64,000 nucleotides of DNA from Brachionus koreanus. Its lineage: Eukaryota; Rotifera; Eurotatoria; Ploima; Brachionidae. Of the stretch, positions 12,904 through 25,949 are shown piece by piece. The stretch lies in NCBI GenBank assembly GCA_016987375.1, contig PJRA01000263.1, positions 1,708,417 through 1,772,416 on the forward strand. Direction: 5' to 3'. The translations under genes and the position numbers were made by a program. The notes below the pieces were generated by a model, which was not told where the DNA came from, searched no databases, and saw only the letters and a list, made by a program, of their open reading frames with translations. The first letter of the stretch is position 1. The number at the start of each line of letters is the position of its first letter.

Positions 12904-14998
12904 TCAAAAATTTATATTGAAATGTCCATTTTGGTTTAGGTATATTAAGTCGTTTTCATTTAATACTAGTTTTTTATTAAGTAATCTACAAACTGAATTG
13001 TTTTCCATCATTTGACAATACGCAACATTTATCTGAAGCTCTAAAGAAACTATGGTGTCACAATTTTCCAAAAAAATTTTATGCACTAACTCATTATTGA
13101 CAAAAAGACCTTTTATTGATCTTTCGTTTACTTTGATTGTCCAAAAATTTTCTGCACTTTCATTTAAATTAAAACTAAAACTAATTGCAATGAATTTTTG
13201 ATCATTTGATTTATTCAAAACAGCTTTCCTCACACTATCCACTGTATCTTTAGACTGATCAATTTCAAGTCTGGATAAAAATATTTCTTTTTCTTCAAAA
13301 ATATCATCAATTCTTAGAAAACTAATTGAATGATTATTTGAATCAGCTATCCATAACAAATTATTGTTTTCATCAATACATACTCCATTCGGTTCATTCA
13401 GACCTGGGCTTTGGATAAAAATTTTTTTACAAAACTTGGTCTTAGTATCAATTAATCTTAAACAGTTATTATACGCATCGGCCACGATTAAATAATTATT
13501 TTTTAAAAAGCAAACGTCCATAGGATGCTGCAACTTTGCTTCAAAGCCCTTGCCATCTTGATTTCCGTAAGCAAATAAATTATCCGGATCAAGATTATCG
13601 CCGCCAACAAATCCCTTTACACTTCCATCTCTCAAATTCATTATTCTAATGGTAGAACTCTCAGCGTCTGCGATATAACAGTTGTAACAGTCATCAAAAC
13701 AAAGTCCGCTTGGCTGAGCAAAACTAGCCTGCAAAGGATAAGCATTATTTTTGTTTCTTTCTTTGCCATTTCCAGCTACACAGATCAAAGAACCCCATTC
13801 TATGTTTAGATTCTTCCACCAAATTAAATGTTGGAATTGACTATCAATTGATCTATTCTGATATGAGTAAAGCCAAATTTGATGAGTGCCAACACAAGCA
13901 ATTAGCAATATTTTGCTATTTTCTTTGTCCATCAATTTTAGATCCCAAGGAGAGGATATTTCTTGATCTAAGCCTTTTTTACCTCCTTTCAAGTCGTACA
14001 TTCCAATTGAATTTTTAGTTCCTGTTCCACATAAAATTTTAGTTTCTTTTGTGTCAAGTTTGACCAATCTAATAACATTATTGAAGGTATCTGCAATAAA
14101 AAGTGTTTTCAACTGATTATCATAAGCAATTCCTTGAGGCCAATTCATACAACATTCTATAAATGTGCTTTTTTCAAAGCATTTATGCGAAGAAATTTCA
14201 AATTTCAATTCTTTTTGGGTCATATCAAATCCTAGTACTCTATTGTTGCCACTATCACTAATAAAAAGTAAATTTTCGTCTGAGTTAAAAGCCAATTTTG
14301 TAGGATACGAAAGATTTTTGTCAGGCATATTGAATTTGTTCTTTTGGTCAAAACTTATAATTCTTGAACTTAATTTTTTATCATAAAATTTTAAGCTTAT
14401 TTTAATAAAATCTCTCAAATAGTTGCAATTAACTTCGCCAATAAATTCTCCAATTATTAAACCATCTGGGTTTATAACCAGTATTGTTGGCCAGCAAATA
14501 ATGCCTAAATCATTCCAAATATCTAAATTGGAGTCGCAAGCAACTGGATTCGAAATTAGATGTCGCTTTAAAGCTGACAGAATGTTGCATTTTGACTTTT
14601 CGTTGCTGAATTTGGAAGAATGACAACTGAGTGATAAAACTGTTGGAAACTCACTTTGAATTCTTTTCAACAATGGCAGAACATGCAAGCAATTAATGCA
14701 GCAATATGTCCAAAAATCAATTAGAACAATTTTGTCATTGAAATCGGTTATGTCTATTTGTTGTGAAGAATTTAGCCATTCGAGCTCTTAATTATTAACT
14801 ATTAAAAGTAAGAGATGTATTTTTTAAGTTACCTTTAAGATTTTGGAGTTTTTTTGAGTGGTTTTTTAGCAATTCATAGTCATGGTAATTATCAAGTGAT
14901 TGCAGGTAATCAAAAACTTTTGTCTCTAGCTCAGTTTCTGTGTAGCTTGAAATTATGGAAGTTAGTGTTTGGAACAATTCAAATCTTAAAGTTTCCAT
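12904..14998 (-). CDS. NHLRC2: NHLRC2, thioredoxin-like plus NHL-repeat protein
   Basis: Two exons (14998-14833 and 14786-12904) joined by a 46-nt GT-AG intron in phase 1 give 682 residues, against about 726 in vertebrate NHLRC2. A short helical N-terminus is followed by a thioredoxin-like domain (about 56-190). Its active-site region reads DFWTYCCINCLHVLP, the family's characteristic CCINC. Next comes a six-bladed NHL beta-propeller (about 200-520), with repeated LFISDSGNNRV, LFIADTFNNVIR and LIVADAYNNCLR blocks, and a C-terminal beta domain. The protein is cytosolic in other animals and is linked to cytoskeleton and vesicle functions; its substrate is unsettled. The thioredoxin motif lies just upstream of the first long reading frame, so a start at the first in-frame codon there would lose it. 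Confidence 0.95.
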
Positions 14999-17771
14999 TT
15001 AAAAAATAATTATTTTGCTTTAAGTTGATAACTAATGAATAATTTATAATTTATAATTATATTTAATGGCTAAATTCAGAAAATATTTTTTATGTTTAGC
15101 AAAAAAAATTAAAATTGATAAATAAACTTATAAATATGGTCTTCATTTTCTTCAGCTGAGTGTGAAATGTATTTTTCATGTATTTTATATTAATTTAGAG
15201 GAGAGATTTAATTTTAATACAATCAAATTTTCCTAAATAAATATTTAAAAAAAAACAAATGCGTCCAAGATTTAAATGCAATACTGAATGAACAAAAAAT
15301 ACAACATAACAAAGAAAATAATTTGGCTCATTATTACTCAAATAAATTTTTTTAATCATTTTGAACGAAACATTAAAAATAAGAGTGGATTAGGTTTTAA
15401 ATATAAGTTATTATTACCAGTATTGATTTATTATGTTTTAAATATTTGGCCAATTCTAGTCAAAAAAATTTTTAGCCATAAAAATAATGAAAAATAATTC
15501 TGAAATTGGTTTGTGACTCAAAAATTGAAAAACATATGCCCATCAAAGCTTCTTTTGATGAAATCTTAAGAAATTATAGTTTTGAGATTCATACACTTCT
15601 TCTGTTAATTGGCCTTAACTTTTTTGATCGCCACTAGGACCATATACGCTAAAAACGGATAATCTTTTGGCATGCATTAAAATTCAAAGGCAAAAAAAAA
15701 TCAAATATTTTAATTTTTTTTAATCAAACTGTGAAGAAAACATAAATCTGAAAATTAATATTTTATAGTTAATTTATTTATTTTTCTGTATAGTCAAAAA
15801 AACGATTATTAATCGATAACTTGTATAATTCATTTTTATATGATCTTTTACTTTTGAACCAATCCAAACTCAAAATTACATTTGAACTCAGTATGGTTTT
15901 CATTCTTAAAAATATGAAATGATTTATAGGTGAAATATCCATGAAATTAGCATTCAAAAGATAGTTAAAATAAAAAATTTTTGAATATTTTTGAAGTTTC
16001 AATTGATATGAATTTTTCGTTTTTATTTTATTATATTTCATCTCCTTGAAGACGGTAAATAGAATAAATAATTAAAAATAAATAAAAAATAACTAAGAAA
16101 CATTTGATTTTTAAAAAATAGTTGAAGAAAACTAATGTTTTAGTTGGCATGTATTAATGCTATTAATTGTGTTATCAATCCTGAAATTAAAAACAAAATA
16201 ACTGAACAAAGGAACTAATATAGTTTTTTATTTATATCATTTTAAAATACAATTTAGAAAGTTTAATTTATTGAATAAATATAAATGGCACAATTGATGA
16301 AATACACCATTGTTTACAGTACTATGTCTGTGAATTACTTTGTTAACTTAAAATATAAATATTTCTTTTAAATTAAATTAAATGATTGAATGAATAAGAA
16401 AAATAAAACGATAGGACTGGTCTGCTTGGGTTGATAGTTTAGCTGCTTGTTTCAAATTTACTTTTTGTTTTAAACTAGAACAAAAAAATTAAATAAAAAG
16501 AAAAATAACTTTCAATTTTTTTGATATTGGCTCTTGTACAGACGTATTGTCCAGATCTGATTCTTAGTAGCTTCATTTCGGTGATAAGTTAAGAAATTTG
16601 TAGTAGCTTTAGGTCAATCATGATAAAGTTTATTTTTGTTCAATAGACTCATCTTGATTTAAGTTATTAGGGATTTCTTCGATAAAAAACATCTTATGAA
16701 CAGTGATTATTGTCTACCTAAATGATTTACTTAACTTTGTCGGAATAGTTACTAACTCAATCATATTTTTGTTCAAGAAAAAATTTCAAATCTTTTTTGA
16801 ATATTGTAGATTTTAAAATTATCTTCAAAAAATGGTATTATTTTGTAAGATTATTATATTTTTTTTAAAAATATTTTGAATTTAAAAAAAAACATGAAAA
16901 AAGGCTTGTTGCTTCTAGTGATAAGATAAAATTAACAATTTCTTAAAAAATTAAAATCAAGATTTTTAGCAAATAATAATAAGCCATTTTTAAATGCTGT
17001 TATTTTTGAAGCTATATAATTTTAATCTTATATTATAAAAAAATAATCAAAATGCTAAAAAAATTTACTTTAATGCTATAAAAAAATTAAGAACTACTTT
17101 GTAATTTTTGAATTTTAAGAATTTATAAAAAGAATAAAGTTTATTAAAATTTTTTCAAAAATGAATACAACAAGCTATGAATTTTTGAAACCACAAAATA
17201 AGGGTGCTTCAAAATAAGGATTCGCTCAGAGATGCTGACGAAATAGAAGCTCTTACAACGACAAAATATCAGAATTTTGTAGCGGAAAATAAAAATTATG
17301 TAGCATGAAAAAAATATAATATATAAAATATATTTTTAAAATTTTATTAAAATGTGATAAAATTCAAGTTTCAAATTTTCAAAAAGAGGTCTAAAAAAAC
17401 TCTCGGGCGTTCCAGTGCTAATGGCATCTTTGAATTTCTTACTAAAATTCCTGATTAATTTTATTATTTTCATAGAATTTTAACCACAATAAAAAATTTA
17501 AAAAAATTTTTAAATCAAATTCTTTTGATCCAAAATAACTTTTAATTAAAGAAATTTTTGTCATATTATTTTCATTACAATAAGTTAGTTAATTTTTTTT
17601 TCATAATTTATCAAAAAATAAAAATTTAGATTTTGAAATTAGATCAAACATTCATGTACATAATATGCTAGAAAGAATTTAAATTTGATTAATCATTGTC
17701 TCTTATAAAATAAACTAATTTAATTTAAATAATAAAATTGTTTTTAATAATTAAATACGATTAGCTCCGAA
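14999..17771. other. 2.8-kb spacer
   Basis: No complete gene is seen. It holds one copy of a dispersed 3'-tail repeat (16266-16341). Frames at 15288-15497 and 15778-16041 look like A/T-rich chance frames. Two short stretches near 17213-17308 and 17398-17458 have coding-like composition (one reads RDADEIEALTTTKYQNFVAE, ending in TGA) but match nothing I recognise. Confidence 0.55.
16266..16341 (+). repeat. dispersed 70-bp retroelement tail, copy 1
   Basis: The core AAATGGCACAATTGATGAAA and the ending CTATGTCTGTGAATTACTT recur at 44812-44889 (same strand) and 56671-56742 (opposite strand). All copies end at the same GTGAATTACTT. In the other two copies this end is followed by a TA-rich microsatellite, as at the 3' end of a LINE or SINE. 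No coding part is attached to this copy. Confidence 0.75.
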
Positions 17772-19295
17772 ATGCCTATTTACAGCGTAAACATAAAATG
17801 GGGAAAAGAATTATTCAGCAATGTTGAACTTAACTCAGATGAACCACCATTGATATTCAAAGCTCAACTCTTTGCATTGAGCAGCGTTGCACCAGAAAGA
17901 CAAAAAATTATGGTTAAAGGAAAAATAATTGGAGACAACGATTGGTCAAATGTAGCATCAGTGTTGCAAAATGGCCTTACTTTAATGATGATGGGCAGCG
18001 TGGACAAATTACCCGAAGCACCAGTTGTTCAAACTAAATTTATCGAGGATTTGACTGAATCTCAAATAGCTCAAGCATTGGATCTTCCCGTAGGTCTAAA
18101 AAATTTAGGAAACACTTGTTATCTAAATGCAGTTGTTCAATGTCTGAAATCAGTGCCAGAGTTATGTTCCGGCTTAAGTCGCTATAAAAACACTGGAGGA
18201 GATATGTCCGGCAGCTTGGCTATTGCGCTTAGAGACACTTATGAACTAATGGACAAAAATAAAAATGATTATCCACCACTTTTACTAGTACAGCTGGTTA
18301 GAACTGTTTTCCCACAGTTTTCAGCTATGGGTGAAAATGGTGTTCCGATGCAACAAGATGCCAATGAATGTCTAACAGAGTTGTTGCGTGTTCTACAGCA
18401 AAAACTTCCTCGATCCCCAAATGCAAAGCCTGCACATTCAGGTTTGATTGATCAATACTTTTCAGGAGAATTTACTTGCGAAATGAAATGTGATGAAGCA
18501 CCCGAAGAGTCAGCGAGTCAATCATTCGAGTCTTTTCTCCAGCTAAGTTGTTTTATAAGTCAAGATGTAAAATATTTGCAAACAGGTCTTAAGCTTAGAC
18601 TTGAAGAAAAATTAACCAAAAATTCACCATCGTTGGTTCGCGATGCTCAATACACCAAAACCAGTAGAATAAATCGCTTGCCGGCATATCTATGTGTTCA
18701 ATTAGTTCGTTTTTTCTATAAAGAAAAAGAAAAAGTATCCGCCAAGGTTTTAAAAGATGTAAAATTTCCAATTATTTTGGATGTTTTTGATTTGTGCACC
18801 AATGATTTGCAAAAAAAATTGGTTCCTCAACGAGAATTGTTTAGAATTCAGGATGAAGAAGAAAATAAAGTAAAAAAGGCTAAAAAACTAGAGGAAATAA
18901 ATCAAAACGGGAAATCGAGTGAAGTTGCAAAAGCGACTGAACCAGAAAAAGTGGAATATGCTCCATTTTCTTTTGCTGACGATGAAGGATCTAATAATAG
19001 TGGATTCTACGAGTTACAGGCTGTTTTGACACATAAAGGACGATCGGCAAACTCAGGTCATTATGTCGGATGGGCCAAGCATCATAAGACTAATGAATGG
19101 TTTATGTATGATGATGATAATGTGAGCAAAGTAACTGAAGAAGATATTCTTAAGTTGTCTGGTGGAGGTGATTGGCATACTGCATATGTTCTTTTCTATG
19201 GTCCAAGAAAGCTAAATGCAAAATATTTAAATTCTGATAAGCAAGCTGATCAAACTGTAAGTGCAGTTGGAAGCACTGAAATGAAAGTTGATTGA
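17772..19295 (+). CDS. USP14: USP14, proteasome-associated ubiquitin-specific protease
   Basis: A single uninterrupted frame encodes 507 residues, against 494 in human. An N-terminal ubiquitin-like domain (about 3-78) docks on the proteasome in the family. The peptidase domain starts with the Cys box GLKNLGNTCYLNAVVQCL (catalytic Cys116) and ends with the His box SGHYVGWAKH (His430), followed by WFMYDDDNVSKV. USP14 trims ubiquitin from substrates on the 26S proteasome. A lysine-rich insert (about residues 365-395) is more variable than in other animals. It is unusual here in having no introns while most neighbours have several, so a retrocopy origin is possible, but the frame is intact. A polyadenylation-like AATAAA follows at about 19320. 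Confidence 0.96.
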   Translation: MPIYSVNIKWGKELFSNVELNSDEPPLIFKAQLFALSSVAPERQKIMVKGKIIGDNDWSNVASVLQNGLTLMMMGSVDKLPEAPVVQTKFIEDLTESQIAQALDLPVGLKNLGNTCYLNAVVQCLKSVPELCSGLSRYKNTGGDMSGSLAIALRDTYELMDKNKNDYPPLLLVQLVRTVFPQFSAMGENGVPMQQDANECLTELLRVLQQKLPRSPNAKPAHSGLIDQYFSGEFTCEMKCDEAPEESASQSFESFLQLSCFISQDVKYLQTGLKLRLEEKLTKNSPSLVRDAQYTKTSRINRLPAYLCVQLVRFFYKEKEKVSAKVLKDVKFPIILDVFDLCTNDLQKKLVPQRELFRIQDEEENKVKKAKKLEEINQNGKSSEVAKATEPEKVEYAPFSFADDEGSNNSGFYELQAVLTHKGRSANSGHYVGWAKHHKTNEWFMYDDDNVSKVTEEDILKLSGGGDWHTAYVLFYGPRKLNAKYLNSDKQADQTVSAVGSTEMKVD

Positions 19296-20624
19296 ATGTT
19301 AAATTTAATCAAACTGTAAAAATAAATTAGAAAACTTTTCCTTTTTTTATTTTATTTTCAGTATGCGTTTAAATATTTTAATTCAAAATTTTGATCAATA
19401 AATTCTAAATTTATTTTTAATTTTATTAACAAATTTCTATTAAGTTATTGCTAAAAGACGGATCAATTCCTATCCATGTGGGATTGATTCCAAATAATCC
19501 ATAAATAATAATTTTTAAAATGGAACAAAATTTACAATCAATTCCACTACCGCTTTCTTACTAGCGAAATTAATGAAAAACTTGACTTAAGTCAATAGAA
19601 TGGAAGAATCATCAGACACACGAATAGTGTCCTGTGTCTCATCTAGCATCTAAAGCACTTTATCTTTAAATCTGAAATTCAAATGTATAGATATATTTCA
19701 AGTGACTTTTTGTAGAACTCAAAAAATCAGTACCGAATAAGTAAGTAGACAGAACAAAATTTTAAAAATACTTTTAACTGTTTTTTAAACAATCAAAAAC
19801 AAGTTCTGTTTATGAAACATAATGCGATGTTGCATTATTAAAAACATTCTACTAAAATTTTGAAAATTTAAATCAATATATAAATTTGGACAAATTTAGG
19901 TATTGTGAAATTCAAATACAAACAAAATAAAAGATATTCCTTTTTTGAAAAATCAAAATTAAATAAAAGTCATTTAAAAAAATACTGGAAATAATGCAGA
20001 ATACTTTGTTTCATATTTTTTACTTCAAAAATTTTTAGTTGTGTAATAAATAGTTAGAAAACAAACTATCAATTTAATTGATTATTGATTGGATTTTCTA
20101 AAAAGAAAAACAAAGTAAAATTATATGTTTTAGGGAAAATATTTGCAACCAAGAATTCTGCACTTTTTTTAGTACTTTTTAAAATATTTTTTATTTTAAT
20201 TTTGATTTATCAAAAAAGGAAGAATTGTTTTTTGTTTCTATTTGAATTTTTCAAACTAAAAATTTTGCAGTGAATTTTCACATCAATAGCTACATCAACA
20301 TCTTAACTATTGATGCAACTTTTTTATGTTTCATATAGAGAATTTTACATTAGAGAAACTTTTAAAATTAATTTCTATTCCAGTTTTTTAGGCATCAAAT
20401 TTCCCGATAAGAGAAAGCATTTTAAAAATATATTAGTAAGTTAAAACAAAATGCAAAATTTTATTTTTTTCTTTCAAAATTCAATTTAAAAAAAAGTAAA
20501 TATATACAAAAACATACTTATTAGTGCATACCTTATAAGAAAATATTTATGCTAAATTATTCATAAAATGAGTTTCATTAATTAAGCTTCAATATTCTAA
20601 AATCTTTCTCGTCAATAAATTGAG
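19296..20624. other. 1.3-kb spacer dominated by a MITE copy
   Basis: It contains MITE copy B (19750-20380). The 62-residue frame at 20085-20273 lies inside that repeat and is hydrophobic and A/T-driven, so it is not called as a gene. Nothing else is seen. Confidence 0.6.
19750..20380. repeat. MITE family copy B (long form)
   Basis: The left end has AGAACAAAATTTTAAAAATA and then CAAGTTCTGTTTATGAAACA. The right end has ATTGATGCAAC followed by TATGTTTCATA, inverted to the left TATGAAACATA. An internal block, AAAACATTCTACTAAAA, matches AAAACATTCTGGTAAAA in copy C. At about 630 bp it is the longest copy, but the interior is A/T sequence without a transposase. Confidence 0.6.
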
Positions 20625-21766
20625 ATGGATGATTTTTGGCTCCAAAGTCTAGTTTACTTCTTGATATCTTTTTTTCTAATACATCCACCTCAAGAAATTC
20701 AATCAGCTGGCTTTTCAATCCCTTCAATCTTTTCATCTATACTCGGCTCAGAAGAATCTTTTTTTGTACACTATCACATAGTTCGTATCAGCATTACAAT
20801 AGCTATTCATAGTTTAATACCTATAGGCTATTTTCTTGTCATAAGATTTTATCAACCAGATCTAAAACTTTTTGAAATCAGTAATTTAAATATTTTTTGG
20901 AAAATTTATTTTTCCATATCACTATTTACCACGATAAGTCTGGCTACAATTGTTTTTTACTGGTATATGAGCTCATTTAAAAATCATCCCATAGCTCAAC
21001 AATTGAAAAAATATTCACCTAATGGTCAATGGAAACAAATTGCTACTCAAATCAACAATGAATTTAGAAATTTTGATAAATTTTCCAGTGGTACTTCATT
21101 CTATAATCGAGTTTATCTGACAGATAATTGGCTTATCAAAGTGAATTTGTATTCGGTGAAAATTTGTCCAACCTCTAATCTTGACATTGCCTTAACGGGA
21201 GCAATTGATTTAAGCTTAACTACTGATGGCTCTATGGGACGACAACTGTTAAAACTTGTAGCAAAGCCTTTGAATGATCCTTGCTTATTTGAACAATTTA
21301 TTTTTCGTCTTAGCTCATTCGAATACCAAGATTTTTGTGAAAAGCTCTCTCTACCAATTCGGCAAACTTGTGATATTATTATAAAACAGAGTCTTCCTGA
21401 AATGTTTATTGAGTCATTTCGTGAACAAGTCATGACCAATCAAAGTACTATATACCAAAGAGAGGTATTTAAGAAAAATTTCAAATAAAATTTTTAATTA
21501 AAATTTATTAAAATTAGGATTTGGAGAACTGTATTGGTTGTATGAAAAAATTAGCTGATGTAAAATTGATTAAACTTTGTGGAGATAACAGTGATTGCCG
21601 TAATTGTTCGTGCCGACCAATGTGGTGTCTTGAATGCATGGGCAAATGGTTTGCCTATAGACAAAATCAGTCCGAACCAACAAGCTGGATGAGCTCAAAA
21701 GCAACTTGTCCTACATGCAGAGCAAAATTTTGTGTTCAAGATGTCTCACCTCTTGATTTAATTTGA
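20625..21766 (+). CDS. TMEM129: TMEM129, ER-membrane E3 ubiquitin ligase
   Basis: Two exons (20625-21464 and 21518-21766) with a 53-nt phase-0 intron give exactly 362 residues, the same length as human TMEM129. Three membrane segments lie at about 5-20, 50-75 and 90-115. The C-terminal atypical RING is on exon 2: it starts CIGCMKK, includes CRPMWCLECMGKWFAYRQ and ends CPTCRAKFC. Family members sit in the ER membrane and ubiquitinate proteins for ER-associated degradation. The intron falls directly before the RING, so the long first frame alone lacks the catalytic domain. An AATAAA follows at about 21838. Confidence 0.96.
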
Positions 21767-22481
21767 AATTTAAACATATAAAATTTTTTCAACAAAAAAA
21801 AGTAGCATTCAATTTTCAATCATTTAGTTTTGCATTTTAATAAAGGTTTTGAAGATTTTATAGATGATAATATTGTAAATATTAAAATGAAAAACTTAAA
21901 AAAAATATTATTTCAATAAAAGTATGTTAAAATTTTGAACTTACTTCTATGCTTTAGTTCTTTATTTAATAAATCTAATTTGAAAAATATTCACTCTGGT
22001 TTCAGAATACTTTTGAGCTTTTTCTTAACTAAAAGAAACAATTTTTTTAAAATCTAATTCACTCCAACTTGAATTAAAAAAAAGAACCAAAATCAAATTT
22101 AACTTCTTATTATAAGTCCTATTTTAATTTTACGAGGATTGATCCTATTTAGATATTTAAATTAAAAATAATTTTTCACAACCAAGTCAAGTTTATGTTT
22201 TAAATAGCACTCGCTTTTTTACTTTGTATAAAAACTTGTTAGTTCTATGATTGAATATTCAAATATTAATAGAATAACTAAATGAAATTTAAAAATGGAT
22301 TTATAAAGCTTTTATTTACCTTTTCACTGTCATATTTTAGAGAAGCACTTAAAATATTAAAAAGGTCTTTTGGATTACTATTTGCTTAGAAAAATGGCTT
22401 GATAATTTAAAAAAGATATGAGAGCCTGGTTGATTTATATTTTTGTTAAATATAGATAAAATCAAATAAATTTTTTTTAAA
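21767..22481. other. 0.7-kb spacer upstream of the first phosphatase gene
   Basis: A/T-rich sequence with no coding region, repeat or recognisable regulatory motif beyond the probable poly(A) signal of TMEM129 near 21838. Confidence 0.6.
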
Positions 22482-24395
22482 ATGAAATTTAGCTATTTTT
22501 TATTAGTAAATTTTTTTTCGCTTACATTTGCAAATCTTGACTGGTCCCAGGACAAATATCCTGAAAAATGGTATAATAACGCGCATGATAATTTGAGAAA
22601 AATTTTGAATCACAAGCCTAATAAGAATCTAGCAAAAAACACCATTTTATTTTTGGGCGATGGAATGGGAATAACAACTATAACTGCTGGTCGTATTTTG
22701 AAGGGTCAGCTTAAAGGTACAAATGGTGAAGAAGAAATCACCAACATGGAAGCTATGGACAATGTGGCATTGTCCAAAGTAAAAAATAGAACATTTTTTT
22801 CTGATTAAAAAAATTTTTTTTTAGACTTATGGAATTGACAGTCAAACAACTGATAGTGCTGCTACTGCTACTGCATATTTGACTGGTGTAAAAACTCGAG
22901 TGGGCATGATTGGCTTGAGTGGACAAGCTCAAATTAGAGAATGCTCGCCCCAGCTTGAAAACTATAAAGTAAAATCAATTCTAAAATGGGCTAAAGAAGC
23001 CGGAAAATCAGTTGGTGTCGTTACCACTACCAGAATTACTCATGCGGTAGATGAAAAAATTTTTTATCTAAAAAATAATTATATTTCTATTCAAAGACTC
23101 CTGCAGGAACCTATGCACATACATCTTATCGAAATGTAACTTTTTATTTTTTAATCTAAGTTAAAATTTTACTTTTAAAATTTCTATTTAGTTTGAAACT
23201 TATGATGGAAACATATTTAACTTAACTCATCAGCTGAATGGGTGCAAGGACATTGCCGCACAATTAATTGATGATAATTCCTATATTGATGTTATTTTTG
23301 GTGGAGGTAGAAGAAAATTTTTGCGCAAAGAAGATCGTGACTATCACGAATTGGACAAGACTGGAGAAAGAATAGATAATCGAAATTTAATAAATGATTG
23401 GCATGAAAAAATGAAGCTTATGAATAAAACTCATAAATTTGTATGGAATTTAGATGATTTTAAAAATCTAAAGCCAAATGAATATCAGCATGTTTTGGGA
23501 ATATTGGCATGGGATCATATGAAATACGAAGTCGATCGAGTAGCCCAAGAAAACATAGATGAGCCAAGTATTGTAGAAATGACTGAAAAAGCAATTGAAC
23601 TATTAAGCACTAATCCAAACGGATATTTTTTATTAGTTGAGGGTAAATCATTATTGATTATTTTATTTTTTGATTAAAGTACTCTTTTGTCAAATAGGGG
23701 GAAAAATTGATATTGCTCACCATGATTCTAATGCAAAAAGGGCACTTGAAGAGTTTGTTGCTTTTGATAATGCAATAGGATTGGCAAGTAACATAGTTGA
23801 CCAAGAGGAAACATTGATGGTTGTTACCGCAGATCATTCTCATGAGTACTTAAAATAGCTCAAAAAAAATAATTAGAAAAATTAAAATCCAGTTTATTTT
23901 AAGGTTTAATATTGGCGGATATTCTATAAGAGGAAATCCAATACTTGGTCTTGTAAGAACTGTAGAGTATGGTGAATTAAGTTCAGCAGGCTATACATTT
24001 ACATCTTTGTCGTATGGAAATGGCCCTGGTGGTTTGAAAGAAATTCGAAAAAGAAATTTAACTGAAACAGAAACTAGTTAAAACTTAAATAATAAATTTT
24101 GCTTCGAACAATAATTTTTTTTGCTTAGATAATATTGATTATCATCAGGAATCAGGTGTCTTCATGAATTATGAAACACATGGAGGGGAAGATGTAGCAA
24201 TTTTTGCCAAAGGACCAATGAGCCATTTGTTTGAGGGGTATTTTAAACGAATTTTTATTTTACAATCAAAGAAAAACTTTATTTTTAAGAACTGTCGAAC
24301 AATCTTTCATAGCTCATGCGATGGCTTATGCATCATGCATTGGGCCATTTGATAGAAATTTTTACTGGTCATGCGAAACCGAACGTGGTTTTTGA
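22482..24395 (+). CDS. secreted alkaline phosphatase, paralogue 1
   Basis: Eight exons (22482-22778, 22825-23046, 23097-23135, 23192-23642, 23698-23845, 23904-24076, 24129-24237, 24290-24395), all with short GT-AG introns and consistent phases, give 514 residues. A signal peptide (about 1-18) is followed by FLGDGMG (metal-binding Asp60), the nucleophile motif TDSAATATAY (Ser110), LLVEGGKID then AHH, TADHSHE, and THGGEDVAIFAKGP. All zinc and magnesium ligands of animal alkaline phosphatases appear present. The usual RIDHGHH reads KIDIAHH, so its first histidine is replaced, although the Asp and the last His are kept. The C-terminus is short (ends ETERGF) and lacks an obvious GPI-anchor signal, so the protein may be secreted. 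It is a tandem paralogue of the gene at 27629-30785. Confidence 0.93.
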
Positions 24396-25413
24396 AAACA
24401 TTTCAATTATTCAATAATAGAACCTATTTTTTTAAAAAGCTTTTGATTTTCTAATAAAATTTTTCCATATAAATTTAGTTAGTAATAAGCTAAATATGAT
24501 GAGTAGATTAAATAACTGTCAAAACAAAATTTTTTTTTCCATTCTCTTTTTCAAAAAAAATAAAATTTGAGCTATTTTTTTTTTCGAAAAGCAGTTCGTT
24601 TAAACAGTAATAAACTCAGATTAAATAAAAAATTATTGATTTCGATTATGAAATAACTTGAATAAAAAATTGTAAAAAAAATTTGCCTAAAATTTAATGT
24701 AATTTTTTTAAAATCAAATGTTAAATCTCAAACGAAAATAAAACTAGCATGGGCTTAAGAACTGATTTTTATAGTTGTAAATTTTATTTTTGAATAATTG
24801 TAATTTTAATTATTCTTTAATGAGTCTTAAAGGAGTTATAAATAAATAAGTTATTAAAACAACATTCATAATTATTTCAGATAATAATGGCAAGTTTGAT
24901 AATTATTAACAAATAGCTTATAGTTGCTTGAAAATAGCTTAAATTGAAAGCAATTTTAAAATCGTTATCTCATATCTACAAGTTCTGAAAGGAATTGAAT
25001 GGCATCTATCTTTTAATTATTCTTAGATAAATTCCTAAACCAAACGTTTAATTTTACAAGAACAACTGTTTACTAATACTGAATTTATTTGCTTTAAATT
25101 AATAACTGATATTAGTGTAAAATAAATAAAATAATTGATGAAACATTATTTTTATTACTAACTATTTTAAGTAACAATTTTGAATAAGTGTCGAAAAAGT
25201 GATACATGTGATGGAAATTAATTTAAATGATCATTTAACTATTAATTATAATAAGCTATTTGATTAAAATTCATTTGCATATACATTTGCACTTACATTT
25301 TACATTACTTTATTTTTTTCGACCATGTAAAAAAATACAAGTAGCATTAGTATCTGCACTAAATATATTTCTATCTACACTAATGCTCAAAAGCTTTTTC
25401 AGAAGGTTTGGTT

Positions 25414-25640
25414 CTAAAAAAAAATCAGTTGTGTCCTTCTTTGTACCTTTTCAAGGATTTTAATATCTTTTTTTAAATACAGACTTCAGGTTTCTACTGT
25501 ATACTTTGGTTGAAGTCTCACTAGGGATTTATAGATAAATCTTGACGATTCTCGGCTAAGGTTTTTAAAATAATTTCTTATAAGACCTGGTATTCAATTA
25601 GATAGTTTTCATAACTTATATAGTACATTGTATGTTCAAT
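25414..25640 (-). pseudogene. LINE reverse-transcriptase C-terminal remnant
   Basis: The minus strand reads RFIYKSLVRLQPKYTVE, a stop, and then SLYLKKDIKILEKVQRRTQL. This matches the conserved YKSLVRPxLEY and LKKDIxxLEKVQRRATKL end of CR1/Jockey-type LINE polymerases. It has at least one in-frame stop. It could be the downstream part of the polymerase core seen at 26500-26865, separated by the DDE element in between. Confidence 0.75.
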
Positions 25641-25949
25641 TTTTAAATCAATCGTAATAAAAACAACAAAATTTTTTTTCTTCTGCTATCTCCTCTGAAA
25701 AAAAGATAAGAGAACTTCTTTTTTGTTGACTTGAAAGTTTCACCATTCAATTCTAAAGTACGTAAAAAATTATTGATACTTAAAATGAGTAGTATTGCCG
25801 ATTATAAACCTTACATATTGAAAATATTGCTATTCCCAAATAACTTTTTATATCTATTAATTGATAAAGATGAAAAAAAAATTGCTGAATATTTTCTTTG
25901 AAATAAACTTGCAAAAAAAGATCTAACCATCCTTTAGTTCTAACTTGTG

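Noticed and set aside
14165..14623. Two plus-strand frames over NHLRC2
   Set aside because: They are shadows of the NHL propeller coding region on the other strand.
15778..16041. 87-residue minus-strand frame
   Set aside because: It is rich in Lys, Asn, Ile, Tyr and Phe as expected for chance A/T sequence, with no motif or splice partner.
21113..21439. 108-residue minus-strand frame
   Set aside because: It lies fully antisense to TMEM129, whose protein is clearly conserved.
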